A stretch of 64,000 bases of DNA from UBA7332 sp051652645 (GTDB lineage: Bacteria > Bacteroidota > Bacteroidia > Bacteroidales > UBA7332), in contig JBOFUP010000036.1 of NCBI GenBank assembly GCA_051652645.1, positions 1-64,000 of the forward strand. Direction: 5' to 3'. Shown piece after piece: positions 1-9,179 of this stretch. The first letter of the stretch is position 1, and every line of letters starts with the position of its first letter. A program made the position numbers and the translations under genes. The notes beneath the pieces were generated by a model, which was not told the origin of the DNA, made no database searches, and saw only the letters and a program-made list of their open reading frames with translations.

Positions 1-242
1 ACATTTACATTGGTAACTTGAACTACCGAATTCAAGAGTCTGATTTGAGAGCTGCCCTTGAAGAGTATGGCGCAGTTGAATCTGTTAAAATCGTTATGGA
101 TCGTGAAACAGGTCGTTCTAGAGGTTTCGCATTTGTTGAAATGCCTAACGACAGTGAGGCATCTAAAGTTATCGAAACTTTGAATGGTGCAGATTTCGGT
201 GGCCGTACTATGGTTATCAAAGAAGCACGTCCTAGACAGTAA
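1..242 (+). CDS. RRM-domain RNA-binding protein (5' end outside window)
   Basis: The frame is open from the first base and reads IYIGNL (RNP-2) directly into the window, so the true start codon lies only a few bases upstream. A TTG at position 18 is not the start. The RNP-1 motif RGFAFVEM lies in the middle and the protein ends ARPRQ shortly after the RRM fold. This is the small, single-RRM type common in Bacteroidota, about 80 residues with little or no tail. The family binds single-stranded RNA; a precise role is not known for these bacterial versions. A strong terminator follows, so the gene ends its transcript. Confidence 0.9.
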   Translation, partial: IYIGNLNYRIQESDLRAALEEYGAVESVKIVMDRETGRSRGFAFVEMPNDSEASKVIETLNGADFGGRTMVIKEARPRQ

Positions 243-265
243 GATCTCAACGACGAAAATAAGTA

Positions 266-305
266 GAGGGTGACCTAAAGCAATTTAGGTCACCCTCTTT
301 TTTTT
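266..305 (+). terminator. Intrinsic terminator of the RRM gene
   Basis: A 14-bp perfect stem (266-279 with 284-297) closes on a GCAA loop and is followed by eight T residues. It lies 24 bases after the RRM stop codon. Confidence 0.92.
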
Positions 306-328
306 ATTTCTGTTGCATCATTTTATAG

Positions 329-691
329 TCACAAACTATAAATATTTCGAAATACCCCCCAAAGAATGGTTATTACAAGATAACCAATAATAATCTTGCT
401 ATTATGTATCTTAGCATAAAGATTTGGTAATCTTAAGCGATTTATCTCTGCCCATATTAGAACCAATATAATTGGAATTGATATAACTAAAAACATATTG
501 TACCTAAAAGCCGATACTATATCCAAATTAAGAAGTGAATGAATAGCTCGTTGTGAGCCACATCCAGCACACTTGAACCCTGATAATAGGAGAAATGGAC
601 ACTTAGGAAATATAGAATAGTTAGAGGGATTGAATATATAATAGATTACACCTATAATAAATACGATAACAACTATAATAAGTTTTTTCAT
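329..691 (-). CDS. DUF2752 small membrane protein
   Basis: This 120 aa protein carries the DUF2752 signature: Cys31-Pro-Phe, then CAGCGSQRA at residues 41-49. It has three hydrophobic segments, at about 3-20, 62-80 and 101-117. The function of the family is unknown. Its start overlaps the stop of the upstream CD225 gene (TAATG), which implies translational coupling. It is the last gene of a three-gene minus-strand set with two CD225 proteins. A run of six G residues near the 3' end encodes the Trp-Gly-Val close to the C terminus. No terminator specific to this gene is obvious before the convergent one at 266-305. Confidence 0.85.
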   Translation of the reverse strand: MKKLIIVVIVFIIGVIYYIFNPSNYSIFPKCPFLLLSGFKCAGCGSQRAIHSLLNLDIVSAFRYNMFLVISIPIILVLIWAEINRLRLPNLYAKIHNSKIIIGYLVITILWGVFRNIYSL

Positions 692-954
692 TACATACTT
701 AATGCTGCAAATAATGTACCCCCGTAAATAAGTATCGACAAAATATAGCTTACTAATGCAGCAATGAAGCCTATCTTAGTCCACTTCTTAGCCTCTATGC
801 TTGCTCTTAGTGCTTCTTCATAATTGCCTTGTGCAAATAGAGAACTTACTTTTGATGCATTAATAATACCAACTATCCCTAACGGTAAACAACAAAAACA
901 TGTTACTAGAATTGACTCAACCATCCATGTTTTAGGACATACTTCTTTATTCAT
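691..954 (-). CDS. CD225/dispanin family membrane protein
   Basis: This 87 aa protein has the CD225 (dispanin, IFITM-like) layout. A first hydrophobic segment with a paired-cysteine motif (CFCCLPLG) at about residues 19-26 is followed by a short cytoplasmic loop with the GNYEEA and AKKW elements. A second hydrophobic segment covers about 60-85. Related bacterial proteins are small membrane proteins of unknown role. It lies 7 bases after the GYF_2-CD225 gene and overlaps the DUF2752 start, so the three appear to form one operon. The loop sequence closely resembles that of its upstream neighbour, which points to tandem duplication. Confidence 0.85.
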   Translation of the reverse strand: MNKEVCPKTWMVESILVTCFCCLPLGIVGIINASKVSSLFAQGNYEEALRASIEAKKWTKIGFIAALVSYILSILIYGGTLFAALSM

Positions 955-961
955 AATATAT

Positions 962-1402
962 TTAGTTTAAAAATAATGGAATCATTGCAATAGCTCCAAC
1001 GATTAATACATATAATATTGATAAGATCAACGTAGTAAAAAAGCCTATGAGAGTCCACTTCTTAGCTTGTGATGAATAATACTCGGCATTCTTATAATCT
1101 CCCTGCGAATAACTGCTTTCAACCTTTGACGAGTTAATTATACCTACCAATCCGAAAGGTAAACAGCAACAACAAGTAACCAGTATTGATTCAACCAACC
1201 AAGTTTTAGGCATCTTAGGAGAAGGTGGTGGTAGAGTTGCAAGTATGTCTATCAATTCGGGGACTTCACTTGCTTTTTTCCAATCAGAGAATCCAACATC
1301 CCAAATCATAGTATCGCGAGTTATTATCATATCAGATAACTCTTCTAACTTATAAGGTCCTTCCTTTCTGTTATTCTTCAATATAAAATATCCCATATCC
1401 AT
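962..1402 (-). CDS. GYF_2-CD225 fusion membrane protein
   Basis: This 146 aa protein has two parts. Residues 4-50 form a GYF_2-type domain (YFILKNNRKEGPY, a WDVGFSDW stretch and a final PEL). Residues about 65-146 form a CD225 segment with paired cysteines (CCCCLPFG), a GDYKNAE loop, AKKW and a second membrane segment. In eukaryotes GYF domains bind proline-rich peptides; here a PPPSP linker joins the two domains. It is the first gene of the trio. An alternative start at the second Met (residue 3) is possible. No function is assigned to the family in bacteria. Confidence 0.85.
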   Translation of the reverse strand: MDMGYFILKNNRKEGPYKLEELSDMIITRDTMIWDVGFSDWKKASEVPELIDILATLPPPSPKMPKTWLVESILVTCCCCLPFGLVGIINSSKVESSYSQGDYKNAEYYSSQAKKWTLIGFFTTLILSILYVLIVGAIAMIPLFLN

Positions 1403-1875
1403 TTATTTAAACTCTGCAGATTGCAATTGATATGCAACCTATCACTATATCTTAATTAATTGTTCAACACAACCTACTCTAGCATCTTAGCTCTACTATT
1501 AATATTGAAATATGCTATTTTCCTCTATCTGATCATTAGTTCATATTTCTCTGTGATTCACAAATCAAACTTAACATATTATTTTATGTATTGATTATCA
1601 AATCTTGAAATAAGATGGCCAAATTTAGCAAAAATAGAACATCAATTATACCAATTAACAACAATTACACCTTTAGCATGAGGTTTTCAAAAACTATAAA
1701 AGCAACATAAAATGTGTATTAGATTTAGTTTATCAAAATCAATGAGTCAGATATAATCTTTTAAAGTAAACTAGATTTAAAGACTAAATACACCTCTTAC
1801 ATAAAAAAGTTTCCCCTAGAAAGCTACTATATTAGCTATCTAGGGGAATCATTGTAATTTGATATACTATTGAAA
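1403..1875. other. Gene-free AT-rich interval
   Basis: I see no credible coding frame in these 473 bases. The left part must hold the promoter of the GYF_2-CD225 operon, but I could not find a convincing TAnnTTTG box. The right part holds the terminator of the pectinesterase gene at 1803-1848. Confidence 0.6.
1803..1848 (-). terminator. Terminator of the pectinesterase gene
   Basis: A 10-bp stem pairs 1811-1820 with 1839-1848, extended by an inner AGCTA/TAGCT pairing. On the minus strand it is followed by a T-rich stretch (1803-1809). It lies 27 bases past the pectinesterase stop. Confidence 0.85.
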
Positions 1876-4800
1876 TTATCGAATCACTACTTTCGAATTT
1901 AATGCTGCATTCTTTGTAACAACCTGAACTAGATAAATACCATTCGGCAGGTTGAATTGAGTATCATACTCTACTTCATTTGACAGAATAATAGCGCCAT
2001 TTATCGTATAGATACGTACAACACTAGATTTGTTTACACCAGTTATAACAATAGAGCCATTGTTAGCAAACACTTTGATTGTACTATCCAAAGAGTCTGA
2101 AGTAGAAGTCTCTTCATCAGACTCGATAAGAGTAGTTATAGGATCCCAACCATCATTACCTTTAGTGAAGTTAAAAGGAGTTATCTCAGTACCATCTTTC
2201 AATCTAGGCTCAGAAATTAGGTTTGTCCAAGAAGCCCTATATGAGCTATTATCCTCACCAGAAAGCTCTTTAGTATTATACTCATAGCAATGCTGTGACT
2301 CTCCTCCAAGAGAGCTAGTCCATGCTAATGGTGCTATTAGGGATTTCCCTTCGTAGCCTGGAAACTCTGAAGAATCAATAGTCGTATTGAAAAATACTAC
2401 TTCACTCGTTACACCTTGCCAAGGACGCCCAAAGTATCCTGGCTTAGAGGCAGAAGATGAGGCCGACTCTATTTCTGGTTTAGCTGAAGTAATGCTACAC
2501 TCATACATCAAGTATCCACGACCTGAACTCTGCTGTGCTGCTGTTATATAGGCCTGATCTGATGAAGCGTCACTTGTATTCATAGCCAATTCTGTTTTAT
2601 AAAAAACCGCAACCATACCTCCAAAGATATAATCAACAGCCCCCATCACAACACCCTTATAGTATGCTACGCGAGAGTTTACACCACCAAAGAATGAATC
2701 CTGACGTCCTACTATGCGACAGTTGTTAAATACAGTCTTATCTATATTGTTTGCAATTGCCACAGCCGCAGCACGCTCTACATATGATCTATTCTGAACA
2801 TCCGTAGATCCTACCTCCATAGGTCTTGTACCTTTTCCTCCAGAGATCCACTCCTCAACTATATCCTCAGACTCTTTCTTTGATATGTACTGATTGAATG
2901 AATTCTCAAAAATAATATTTTCTGCCTCAAATCCATCCGCTAGAATTACAACCGTTGCATTCCAATATGAAGCGTTAGTTGTCCCTGAACCTGCATTAGT
3001 GGATGAAATGTAACCATTCTCTCTATTTACATTAAGGTGTTCAGCACTCCATTTCTGGTTATGCATACTAAAGTAGTTATACCCATGTCCATAATAAGAG
3101 GTAATACGAACCGCACCATCTGCAATATCCACACCTTTGTTCTCAAGGGCAATACTAGGCTCAGATGCAGTATTTACAAGTGAGATATTTGGTTGTTTTA
3201 TAACTAGCATCTCCTCATAGTTACCTGGTTCTATAAGTATAGATACTCGTTCATTAGAGTCTCTTTGCATCTGAGATACTAGAGTAAGAGCTTCATTAAT
3301 TGTCTTAAACTCCTGATCTACACCTACTCTTAATTCAGGGCGATAATCCGAAACTTTTACTGTTTCAATATTAGTGATATAGCTTGTTGATTTAAAATCA
3401 ATTGTAACAAACGTTGCATCTTCGCCCATATAACGATATTCAACCTGCTCTGTTTTGGATGTAGAACCAGCAGAAGTTGTGGCTACTATAGTCTCACCCC
3501 CCTCAATTGAGAACCCAGCAGAATAGTAGAAGGTAACAATAATCTTCTCTCCAACCACTACTGGTACCTTAACCTGAGCTCCAGACCCAGCAACAAGATG
3601 CCCTTTTGACTGCTCATTCTTAACATTCCCAGAGAAATGTATCCCTTTATAACATGATGTTGAGTTTGAAATGAGCATATCATTAAATGGCCAATTAGAT
3701 ACTGATTTAAAGTTTATACTCTTTGAGATAGATGCCCCATCAACATACAAATTTGAAGTTAAGCCCATCTCAAGGGGTAGTTCGTTTAATCCAGAGCACG
3801 ATACGGAATAAACGCCATCTCTTAGGTGAATAGATTCTCCAGCAACAAACGTATAACTATACCCACTCTCTTTAAGATTCGTGAATGTATAGTTCATAGA
3901 GGCTAGTTGCTCTGCAGTTAATCCTTCAGCACTAATTGTTACCTGATGGCAAGGCTTAGCCTCAAAGTTTATTGAACGTACTTCATCAGAGTTTATTGTA
4001 ATATCCGTATCTAATAACATATAATCATTAACCCCTTCCGCTGTAAGAGAATATGCCACGCCTGGCTCAAGTAAAACGCTATAAGTCAAAGCCTGACGAT
4101 CTATAGAAACCTCTGGTTCATATACATTTCCAGATTGTAAATCTGATTCAAATTTTAGACTCAACTTGGAGATCTCAGAATCTAACCCTACAATATTACC
4201 ACTCAGTCTGTTGAGAGCAACTGACGAAAGTGTTATAGAGTGTGACATATGCTCCTCTGAAGTAACAATAGTTGCACCCTGAGTAATTACAAAATCTGAT
4301 GCGCCATTAAGCATCAACTCATAGCTATATCCCATAGGTATTGAAATAGTATAGCTTCCTGAGACGATTGGGGCACTCCACACTTTACCCATTTCATTTA
4401 CAAATTCAATCGTAGTCCCCTCTGGCAAAAAAGCTCCTTGAGAAACCTCAACCCTTCCCGAAATTGAAGTGTAAGTAGCAGCTCTACGCTCCAATCTGTG
4501 ATAGTATGGTTTATTACCACTATCGAAGATTCTATATTTACCAGCTGCTTTGGCAACAAATGGTATTTTCTGTGAAACCTTCTCTAATGGGTATTGTTCA
4601 TTCTGGATAGCCTCATCTTGTGAGTTCACAAAATTTATTACAGAACCTCCTGCATCACTACGTGCATATAGATACAGTTGATCATCCTCTTTGAGATTGA
4701 TTTCAAAATAACGCGTCTTTGATGATCCTGCATTTACATAAAGAGCTCCCCTTACGGACACATCTCCTATTGTTGTTGTAGCTGCACCGTTACTATCATA

Positions 4801-5115
4801 TCTTGTTAGCTCGGTATTTGAAGTTCTTAAACGGTCATTTGTACCACCTATCCACGTAAGGTCTCCAACAGAAAAAGTAGATGGCATTACAAGACCTGCT
4901 GTTCCTGGTAATGTACCCTCTGGGTACCACGCATTAATTACCTCTACTGTTAGGTGGTTTACATAGAATTCTTGATCAAGTTGATCAGCCCCAAAATCCC
5001 AAACCTCACTTTTAACAAGGTTTCGCCCCTGTCCGTTTACGTTAACGGGCTTAGAGAAAAGATTAAAACTTACTCCTATAAGGAGCAAAAAAGATGTTAG
5101 TAAAAGTCTCTTCAT
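1876..5115 (-). CDS. Secreted multidomain pectinesterase with T9SS C-terminal sorting domain
   Basis: This 1079 aa protein starts with a signal peptide (about 1-21). A long N-terminal region of beta-rich, CBM- or Ig-like segments follows (about 25-590). A CE8 pectin methylesterase domain spans about 598-990. The catalytic elements are visible: RQDSFFGG near 804, VDYIFGG near 826 and GRPW near 897, giving the two Asp and the Arg of the family. The last 70 residues, with a NLPNGIYLVQV-type strand and a final KVVIR, are a type A type IX secretion sorting domain, so the protein should be exported by T9SS. It would remove methyl groups from homogalacturonan. Typical CE8 enzymes are 300-400 aa; the N-terminal extension is unusually long. 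It appears to be a single-gene unit, with its own terminator and a possible promoter box at 5196-5203. Confidence 0.9.
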   Translation of the reverse strand: MKRLLLTSFLLLIGVSFNLFSKPVNVNGQGRNLVKSEVWDFGADQLDQEFYVNHLTVEVINAWYPEGTLPGTAGLVMPSTFSVGDLTWIGGTNDRLRTSNTELTRYDSNGAATTTIGDVSVRGALYVNAGSSKTRYFEINLKEDDQLYLYARSDAGGSVINFVNSQDEAIQNEQYPLEKVSQKIPFVAKAAGKYRIFDSGNKPYYHRLERRAATYTSISGRVEVSQGAFLPEGTTIEFVNEMGKVWSAPIVSGSYTISIPMGYSYELMLNGASDFVITQGATIVTSEEHMSHSITLSSVALNRLSGNIVGLDSEISKLSLKFESDLQSGNVYEPEVSIDRQALTYSVLLEPGVAYSLTAEGVNDYMLLDTDITINSDEVRSINFEAKPCHQVTISAEGLTAEQLASMNYTFTNLKESGYSYTFVAGESIHLRDGVYSVSCSGLNELPLEMGLTSNLYVDGASISKSINFKSVSNWPFNDMLISNSTSCYKGIHFSGNVKNEQSKGHLVAGSGAQVKVPVVVGEKIIVTFYYSAGFSIEGGETIVATTSAGSTSKTEQVEYRYMGEDATFVTIDFKSTSYITNIETVKVSDYRPELRVGVDQEFKTINEALTLVSQMQRDSNERVSILIEPGNYEEMLVIKQPNISLVNTASEPSIALENKGVDIADGAVRITSYYGHGYNYFSMHNQKWSAEHLNVNRENGYISSTNAGSGTTNASYWNATVVILADGFEAENIIFENSFNQYISKKESEDIVEEWISGGKGTRPMEVGSTDVQNRSYVERAAAVAIANNIDKTVFNNCRIVGRQDSFFGGVNSRVAYYKGVVMGAVDYIFGGMVAVFYKTELAMNTSDASSDQAYITAAQQSSGRGYLMYECSITSAKPEIESASSSASKPGYFGRPWQGVTSEVVFFNTTIDSSEFPGYEGKSLIAPLAWTSSLGGESQHCYEYNTKELSGEDNSSYRASWTNLISEPRLKDGTEITPFNFTKGNDGWDPITTLIESDEETSTSDSLDSTIKVFANNGSIVITGVNKSSVVRIYTINGAIILSNEVEYDTQFNLPNGIYLVQVVTKNAALNSKVVIR

Positions 5116-5195
5116 ATGATATTATTTGATTAAAGAAAAACTTCGAGAGAAATAGATAGCTCGTTTATAGGCGACAAAACTATCTATATATTTGG

Positions 5196-5203
5196 CAAAT
5201 ATA
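5196..5203 (-). promoter_or_regulatory. Putative -7 box for the pectinesterase gene
   Basis: Minus-strand TATATTTG fits the TAnnTTTG consensus and lies about 80 bases upstream of the ATG. With 5187-5194 it forms a 17-bp palindrome. No TTTG -33 box is seen at the right spacing, so support is moderate. Confidence 0.4.
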
Positions 5204-5248
5204 ATACTTTAAATAAAAAAAATACATAATACACATATAATAAAACGA

Positions 5249-5283
5249 GGCATTACACTCAAAACAAATGAGTATAATGCCCC
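5249..5283 (-). terminator. Terminator of the flavodiiron-nagB unit
   Basis: Inverted repeat 5249-5261 with 5269-5281, including one G-U wobble. On the minus strand a T-rich stretch follows. It lies 30 bases past the nagB stop. Confidence 0.8.
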
Positions 5284-5312
5284 GCTTATAGCAATAAATC
5301 AAGAGTAATCTC

Positions 5313-6125
5313 TTATTTCAAAAGAGAGCTAGGCTCTAGATTATCCTTCTCAATATCTAGGAAGTACTTATATGTACCAACTTTAATCTCTGCAGTAGCA
5401 GCATCATCACAAACAATGATACCTTTTTCATGTAATTGAAGAGCTGAAATAGTCCACATCTGATTTATAGAACCCTCAACTGCGTGATAAAGTGCTCGTG
5501 CTTTGTTGTGACCATTAACGATTATCAAAACCTCTTGTGCATCAAGAACAGTACCAACACCAACAGTTACGGCTGTCTTTGGCACCTTATTTACATCATT
5601 GTCAAAAAATCTTGAGTTAGCTATAATAGTATCTGTTGTCAACGTTTTTACTCGAGTTCTTGATCTTAAAGAAGAACCAGGCTCATTGAAAGCGATATGA
5701 CCATCTGGACCTATACCACCTAGGAATAGGTTGATACCACCATAACTCTTGATTTTGGCTTCGTAATCTGCACACTCTTGATCAAGATCAGCAGCATTCC
5801 CATCAAGAATATTCACATTATCAGCAACCACGTCTACGTGGCTAAAGAAATTATTCCACATAAAAGAGTGGTAACTCTCTGGATGCTCTTTAGGAAGGTT
5901 GCAATATTCATCCATATTGAAAGTTACAACATTCTTAAAAGAAACAACTCCTTTTTTGTTTAACTCAATAAGATTCTTGTACATACCCATTGGTGAGCCA
6001 CCCGTAGGAAGGCCAAGTACAAAAGGTCTGTCAGCTGTTGGGTTGAAAGCCTTAATCTTTGCAGCTACATAGTTTGCAGCCCACTGGGATACTTGTGAAT
6101 AATCTGGTTGAATAATCAGTCTCAT
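5313..6125 (-). CDS. nagB: Glucosamine-6-phosphate deaminase
   Basis: NagB converts glucosamine-6-phosphate to fructose-6-phosphate and ammonia in the cytoplasm, feeding amino sugars into glycolysis. The 270 aa length is typical of the short NagB type. Diagnostic motifs are LPTGGSP near residue 40, MDEY near 70 and GGIGPDGHIAFNEPGSS near 135, which carry the sugar-phosphate binding loop and the catalytic Asp/His. The start lies 29 bases after the flavodiiron gene stop, with no clear promoter between them, so the two are probably co-transcribed. The amino-sugar kinase and NagA are not in the window. Confidence 0.95.
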   Translation of the reverse strand: MRLIIQPDYSQVSQWAANYVAAKIKAFNPTADRPFVLGLPTGGSPMGMYKNLIELNKKGVVSFKNVVTFNMDEYCNLPKEHPESYHSFMWNNFFSHVDVVADNVNILDGNAADLDQECADYEAKIKSYGGINLFLGGIGPDGHIAFNEPGSSLRSRTRVKTLTTDTIIANSRFFDNDVNKVPKTAVTVGVGTVLDAQEVLIIVNGHNKARALYHAVEGSINQMWTISALQLHEKGIIVCDDAATAEIKVGTYKYFLDIEKDNLEPSSLLK

Positions 6126-6154
6126 ACAGTTAGATTTGTTTAGTTATATAGTGT

Positions 6155-7357
6155 TTACTTTTTCGGATCCTCAACAATACGCTTTGCCATTTTAGAGCCA
6201 ATTTCATAACACATCTCTTCGATAGATGGAGTTATTCCTAATTTCATCTCAACAGGCTCCGCCACAATCTCCCAATTCATCTTTTCGGCAATTGCCGATA
6301 GCTGCTTAACCGAGGCCCCAGCCCAAGCAAAACTACCAAAACCTGCAAATAGACGATTCTTTAGTTCACGAGTCTGAATCTTATCCATCAGGGACTTAAC
6401 CTCTGGATATAGCTCATTACTATATGTTGGGCTACCCACTATTAGCCCCTTGTACCTAAAAACATCGCCAAGAACAACAGACATATCAGACTTTGCTAGA
6501 TTATGCATTCTGATATTCTTAACTCCACCCTTTGATAATGCACCTGATATAGCCTCTGCCATCTCCTCTGTATTTCCATACATAGTACCATAGGCTATAA
6601 CAACACCATCCTCACCTTCATAACGGCTCAGTTTATCATAAATAGCTATAGCTTTATCTTTATATTCGGACCAAACAGGACCGTGAAGTGAACATATGAC
6701 TTTAATCTCAATATTAGCCAATTTCTGCATTGCCTTTTGTACAGGAGAACCATACTTCCCAACTATGTTAGAGTAGTAGCGATACATCTCATCCCAATAG
6801 CGATCACAATTCATTTCTGTATCAACAACACCACCATCTAGAGCTCCAAAACAGCCAAAAGCATCAGCTGAAAAGAGTATCTTTTCTGTAGAGTCATAGC
6901 TCATCATAACCTCTGGCCAATGAACCATTGGTGTCATTACAAACTGAAGCTTGTGATGACCTAGATCCAACTCATCCCCCTCTTTAACCTCTAATAAATT
7001 ATCATGCAAGCCATAAAAGCCCTCAAGCATACCAAAAGTTCTCTGATTGCCTACAATTTGAATGTTAGGGTAACGCTGAGTCAACAATCTAATTGAAGAT
7101 GAGTGATCAGGCTCCATATGATTAACAATAAGATAATCTATATCTCTTCCTTGCAGCACTGATTCAATTTTACGCATAAAAACATCCACGTAAGATATGT
7201 CCACAGTATCGAGAAGTGCTACTTTCTCGTCTGCTATCAAATATGAGTTATAAGATACTCCTGTTGGGATAGTCCAAAGATTCTCAAACTTTGCTTTCGA
7301 ACGATCATTAACCCCAACATAGTGTACTTTTCCGCAAATATTATTAGTCCTGTACAT
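6155..7357 (-). CDS. A-type flavoprotein (flavodiiron protein, FprA-like)
   Basis: Flavodiiron proteins reduce O2 to water or NO to N2O in anaerobes. The 400 aa chain has a metallo-beta-lactamase diiron domain (residues 1-250) and a flavodoxin domain (about 255-395). All six iron ligands are present: H80, E82, D84 and H146, then D165 and H225. The FMN loop reads YGTMYGNTE (256-264). An in-frame codon at 7396 would add 13 residues, but a -7 promoter box (7396-7403) covers it, so I chose the ATG at 7357 (MYRTNNICGKVHYVG). It is the first gene of a pair with nagB. No rubredoxin domain is attached, so an external electron donor is needed. Whether the substrate is O2 or NO cannot be told from sequence. 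Confidence 0.92.
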   Translation of the reverse strand: MYRTNNICGKVHYVGVNDRSKAKFENLWTIPTGVSYNSYLIADEKVALLDTVDISYVDVFMRKIESVLQGRDIDYLIVNHMEPDHSSSIRLLTQRYPNIQIVGNQRTFGMLEGFYGLHDNLLEVKEGDELDLGHHKLQFVMTPMVHWPEVMMSYDSTEKILFSADAFGCFGALDGGVVDTEMNCDRYWDEMYRYYSNIVGKYGSPVQKAMQKLANIEIKVICSLHGPVWSEYKDKAIAIYDKLSRYEGEDGVVIAYGTMYGNTEEMAEAISGALSKGGVKNIRMHNLAKSDMSVVLGDVFRYKGLIVGSPTYSNELYPEVKSLMDKIQTRELKNRLFAGFGSFAWAGASVKQLSAIAEKMNWEIVAEPVEMKLGITPSIEEMCYEIGSKMAKRIVEDPKK

Positions 7358-7395
7358 AATTGTTACTGGCTGGTTTAGTAATAAATAAAGTGTCA

Positions 7396-7403
7396 CAAAA
7401 GTA
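7396..7403 (-). promoter_or_regulatory. -7 promoter box for the flavodiiron gene
   Basis: Minus-strand TACTTTTG matches TAnnTTTG exactly, about 39 bases upstream of the chosen ATG. No clear -33 TTTG was seen. Confidence 0.5.
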
Positions 7404-7599
7404 GTATTTTCAACTTAAAACCTACACTCTTTAGCTCGATATTTACATTAAACCCACTAAAGAGAGATTGTTCATCAGAGTATAAGTTGTATAATTGAAG
7501 CACTAGCCATACACTAAAAATAAGTTAATTCCACTACTCATAATAAACATTTGAATAAACCCTTTCGTTTATTCATCGTCTATAATAAAGACTAAATAT

Positions 7600-7607
7600 T
7601 ATATTTG
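7600..7607 (+). promoter_or_regulatory. -7 promoter box for htrA
   Basis: TATATTTG matches TAnnTTTG and ends 36 bases before the chosen ATG at 7644. It overlaps the alternative TTG at 7605, which argues against that start. The -33 region is weak. Confidence 0.5.
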
Positions 7608-7643
7608 GCAATAACAATAATACAAACCCTACGAAAGATAACT

Positions 7644-9131
7644 ATGAAACAGAACTCTAAACAACTCTTAGGCTTAGTGGCTGTAGCCCTAATTAGCTCT
7701 GGAGCCACAATTGGTTTACACTCTTTCATCCAATCAAAAAACAATCACACTCAAGAAGAGCAATTGGCAAGACCAATATCATTCGCTTCTGTCTCTCAAT
7801 CAAAAGCTATCCAGACGGATTTTACGCTTGCTGCAGAAAACTCAGTTCACTCGGTAGTACATATTAGATCAATAATAACAAGAACAAAGTCCACAAGAGC
7901 ACAATCCAGAGACCCGTTCTTTGACTTTTTCTTTGGACCTCAAGGATCTCAGATGCCAAATCAAAGGCCTCAGGAGGGCTTCGGATCTGGAGTTATAATT
8001 TCCCAAGACGGATATATAGTTACAAATAACCATGTAATTGATAAGGCAGACCAAATTGAAGTTACACTAAATAACAAGAAGAGTTATCCAGCTAAACTAG
8101 TTGGAACTGATCCTTCAACGGATATAGCACTTCTTAAGATCGATGGCAACGATTTTAAAGCAATACCATTTGGGGACTCGGACAATTTAAAGGTAGGAGA
8201 GTGGGTTCTTGCCGTTGGCAACCCTTTTAATCTTACCTCAACAGTTACTGCGGGAATAGTGAGTGCTAAAGCTAGAAATATTAACATATTAGCAAATGCA
8301 GGCTCTCTAAGAATTGAATCATTTATTCAAACAGATGCTGCTGTGAACCCTGGCAATAGTGGAGGTGCTTTAGTAAATACTCAAGGAGAACTAATCGGAA
8401 TAAACACTGCTATAGCATCAGAAACGGGTAATTATGCAGGCTATTCTTTTGCTGTTCCTATTTCAATTGCAAGTAAAGTTGTTACCGACCTAAAACAATA
8501 CGGTTCTGTTCAACGAGCTATTTTAGGGGTCTCTATTGCTGACATAAACTCAGATCTACAAAAAGAGAGAAAGCTTGAAACATTAAATGGAGTTTTCGTT
8601 GCAAATGTTGTAGAGCGTGGCTCGGCTGCTGAAGCTGGAATTGCTGGCGGTGATATAATTACTGCAATAAATGATATAAAGACAAAATCAGTGGCCGAAC
8701 TTCAAGAGCAAGTTAGCAGATACAGACCTGGCGATAAAATCAGAGTCTCTATAATTAGAGGTAAAGAGAATAAAAACATAACAGTAACTCTGAAAAATAA
8801 TCAAGGAAATACCGATGTTATTATTGCCAAAAATGGGATTGAATCACTTGGTGCTAAGTTTGAGCCTATATCAGAAAACATCAAAAAGCAACTAGGGCTA
8901 CGTTCAGGACTACAGATAACGGAACTAAAAAATGGAAAGATGTCAGATGCTGGCATCAAAAATGGATTCATCATACTACGAGCAAATAACCAACGTATCA
9001 CTAAAGTTGAAGAGCTAGAATCTATAATTAAGCAGATACAACAATCATCACCAGGTGAACAAGGGCTTTTTATTGTAGGTGTATATCCAAATGGAAAAAC
9101 AAGCTACTACGCAATAGATATTGCTGAATAA
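7644..9131 (+). CDS. htrA: Do/HtrA family periplasmic serine protease-chaperone
   Basis: HtrA proteins degrade or refold damaged envelope proteins. This 495 aa version has an N-terminal hydrophobic signal or anchor (about 8-30). The trypsin-like domain follows, with the catalytic triad H130 (NNHVID), D160 (STDIALLKID) and S239 (NPGNSGGAL). Two PDZ domains lie at about 285-375 and 400-490. A Q/P-rich loop (about 95-112) before the protease core matches the regulatory LA loop region. The start was set to the Met of MKQNSKQLLG because the promoter box lies just upstream and the signal sequence begins there. It stands alone, with a hairpin after it and the sigma factor gene next. Confidence 0.93.
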   Translation: MKQNSKQLLGLVAVALISSGATIGLHSFIQSKNNHTQEEQLARPISFASVSQSKAIQTDFTLAAENSVHSVVHIRSIITRTKSTRAQSRDPFFDFFFGPQGSQMPNQRPQEGFGSGVIISQDGYIVTNNHVIDKADQIEVTLNNKKSYPAKLVGTDPSTDIALLKIDGNDFKAIPFGDSDNLKVGEWVLAVGNPFNLTSTVTAGIVSAKARNINILANAGSLRIESFIQTDAAVNPGNSGGALVNTQGELIGINTAIASETGNYAGYSFAVPISIASKVVTDLKQYGSVQRAILGVSIADINSDLQKERKLETLNGVFVANVVERGSAAEAGIAGGDIITAINDIKTKSVAELQEQVSRYRPGDKIRVSIIRGKENKNITVTLKNNQGNTDVIIAKNGIESLGAKFEPISENIKKQLGLRSGLQITELKNGKMSDAGIKNGFIILRANNQRITKVEELESIIKQIQQSSPGEQGLFIVGVYPNGKTSYYAIDIAE

Positions 9132-9179
9132 GAGAATAAAAGCTTATACATAATGATGTAAATTCTTTAATAATTCATA

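Noticed and set aside
353..359. Run of six C (G on the coding strand) near the end of the DUF2752 gene, as a phase-variable tract
   Set aside because: It is short and close to the C terminus, so slippage would change little; no sign of variation can be seen in a single sequence.
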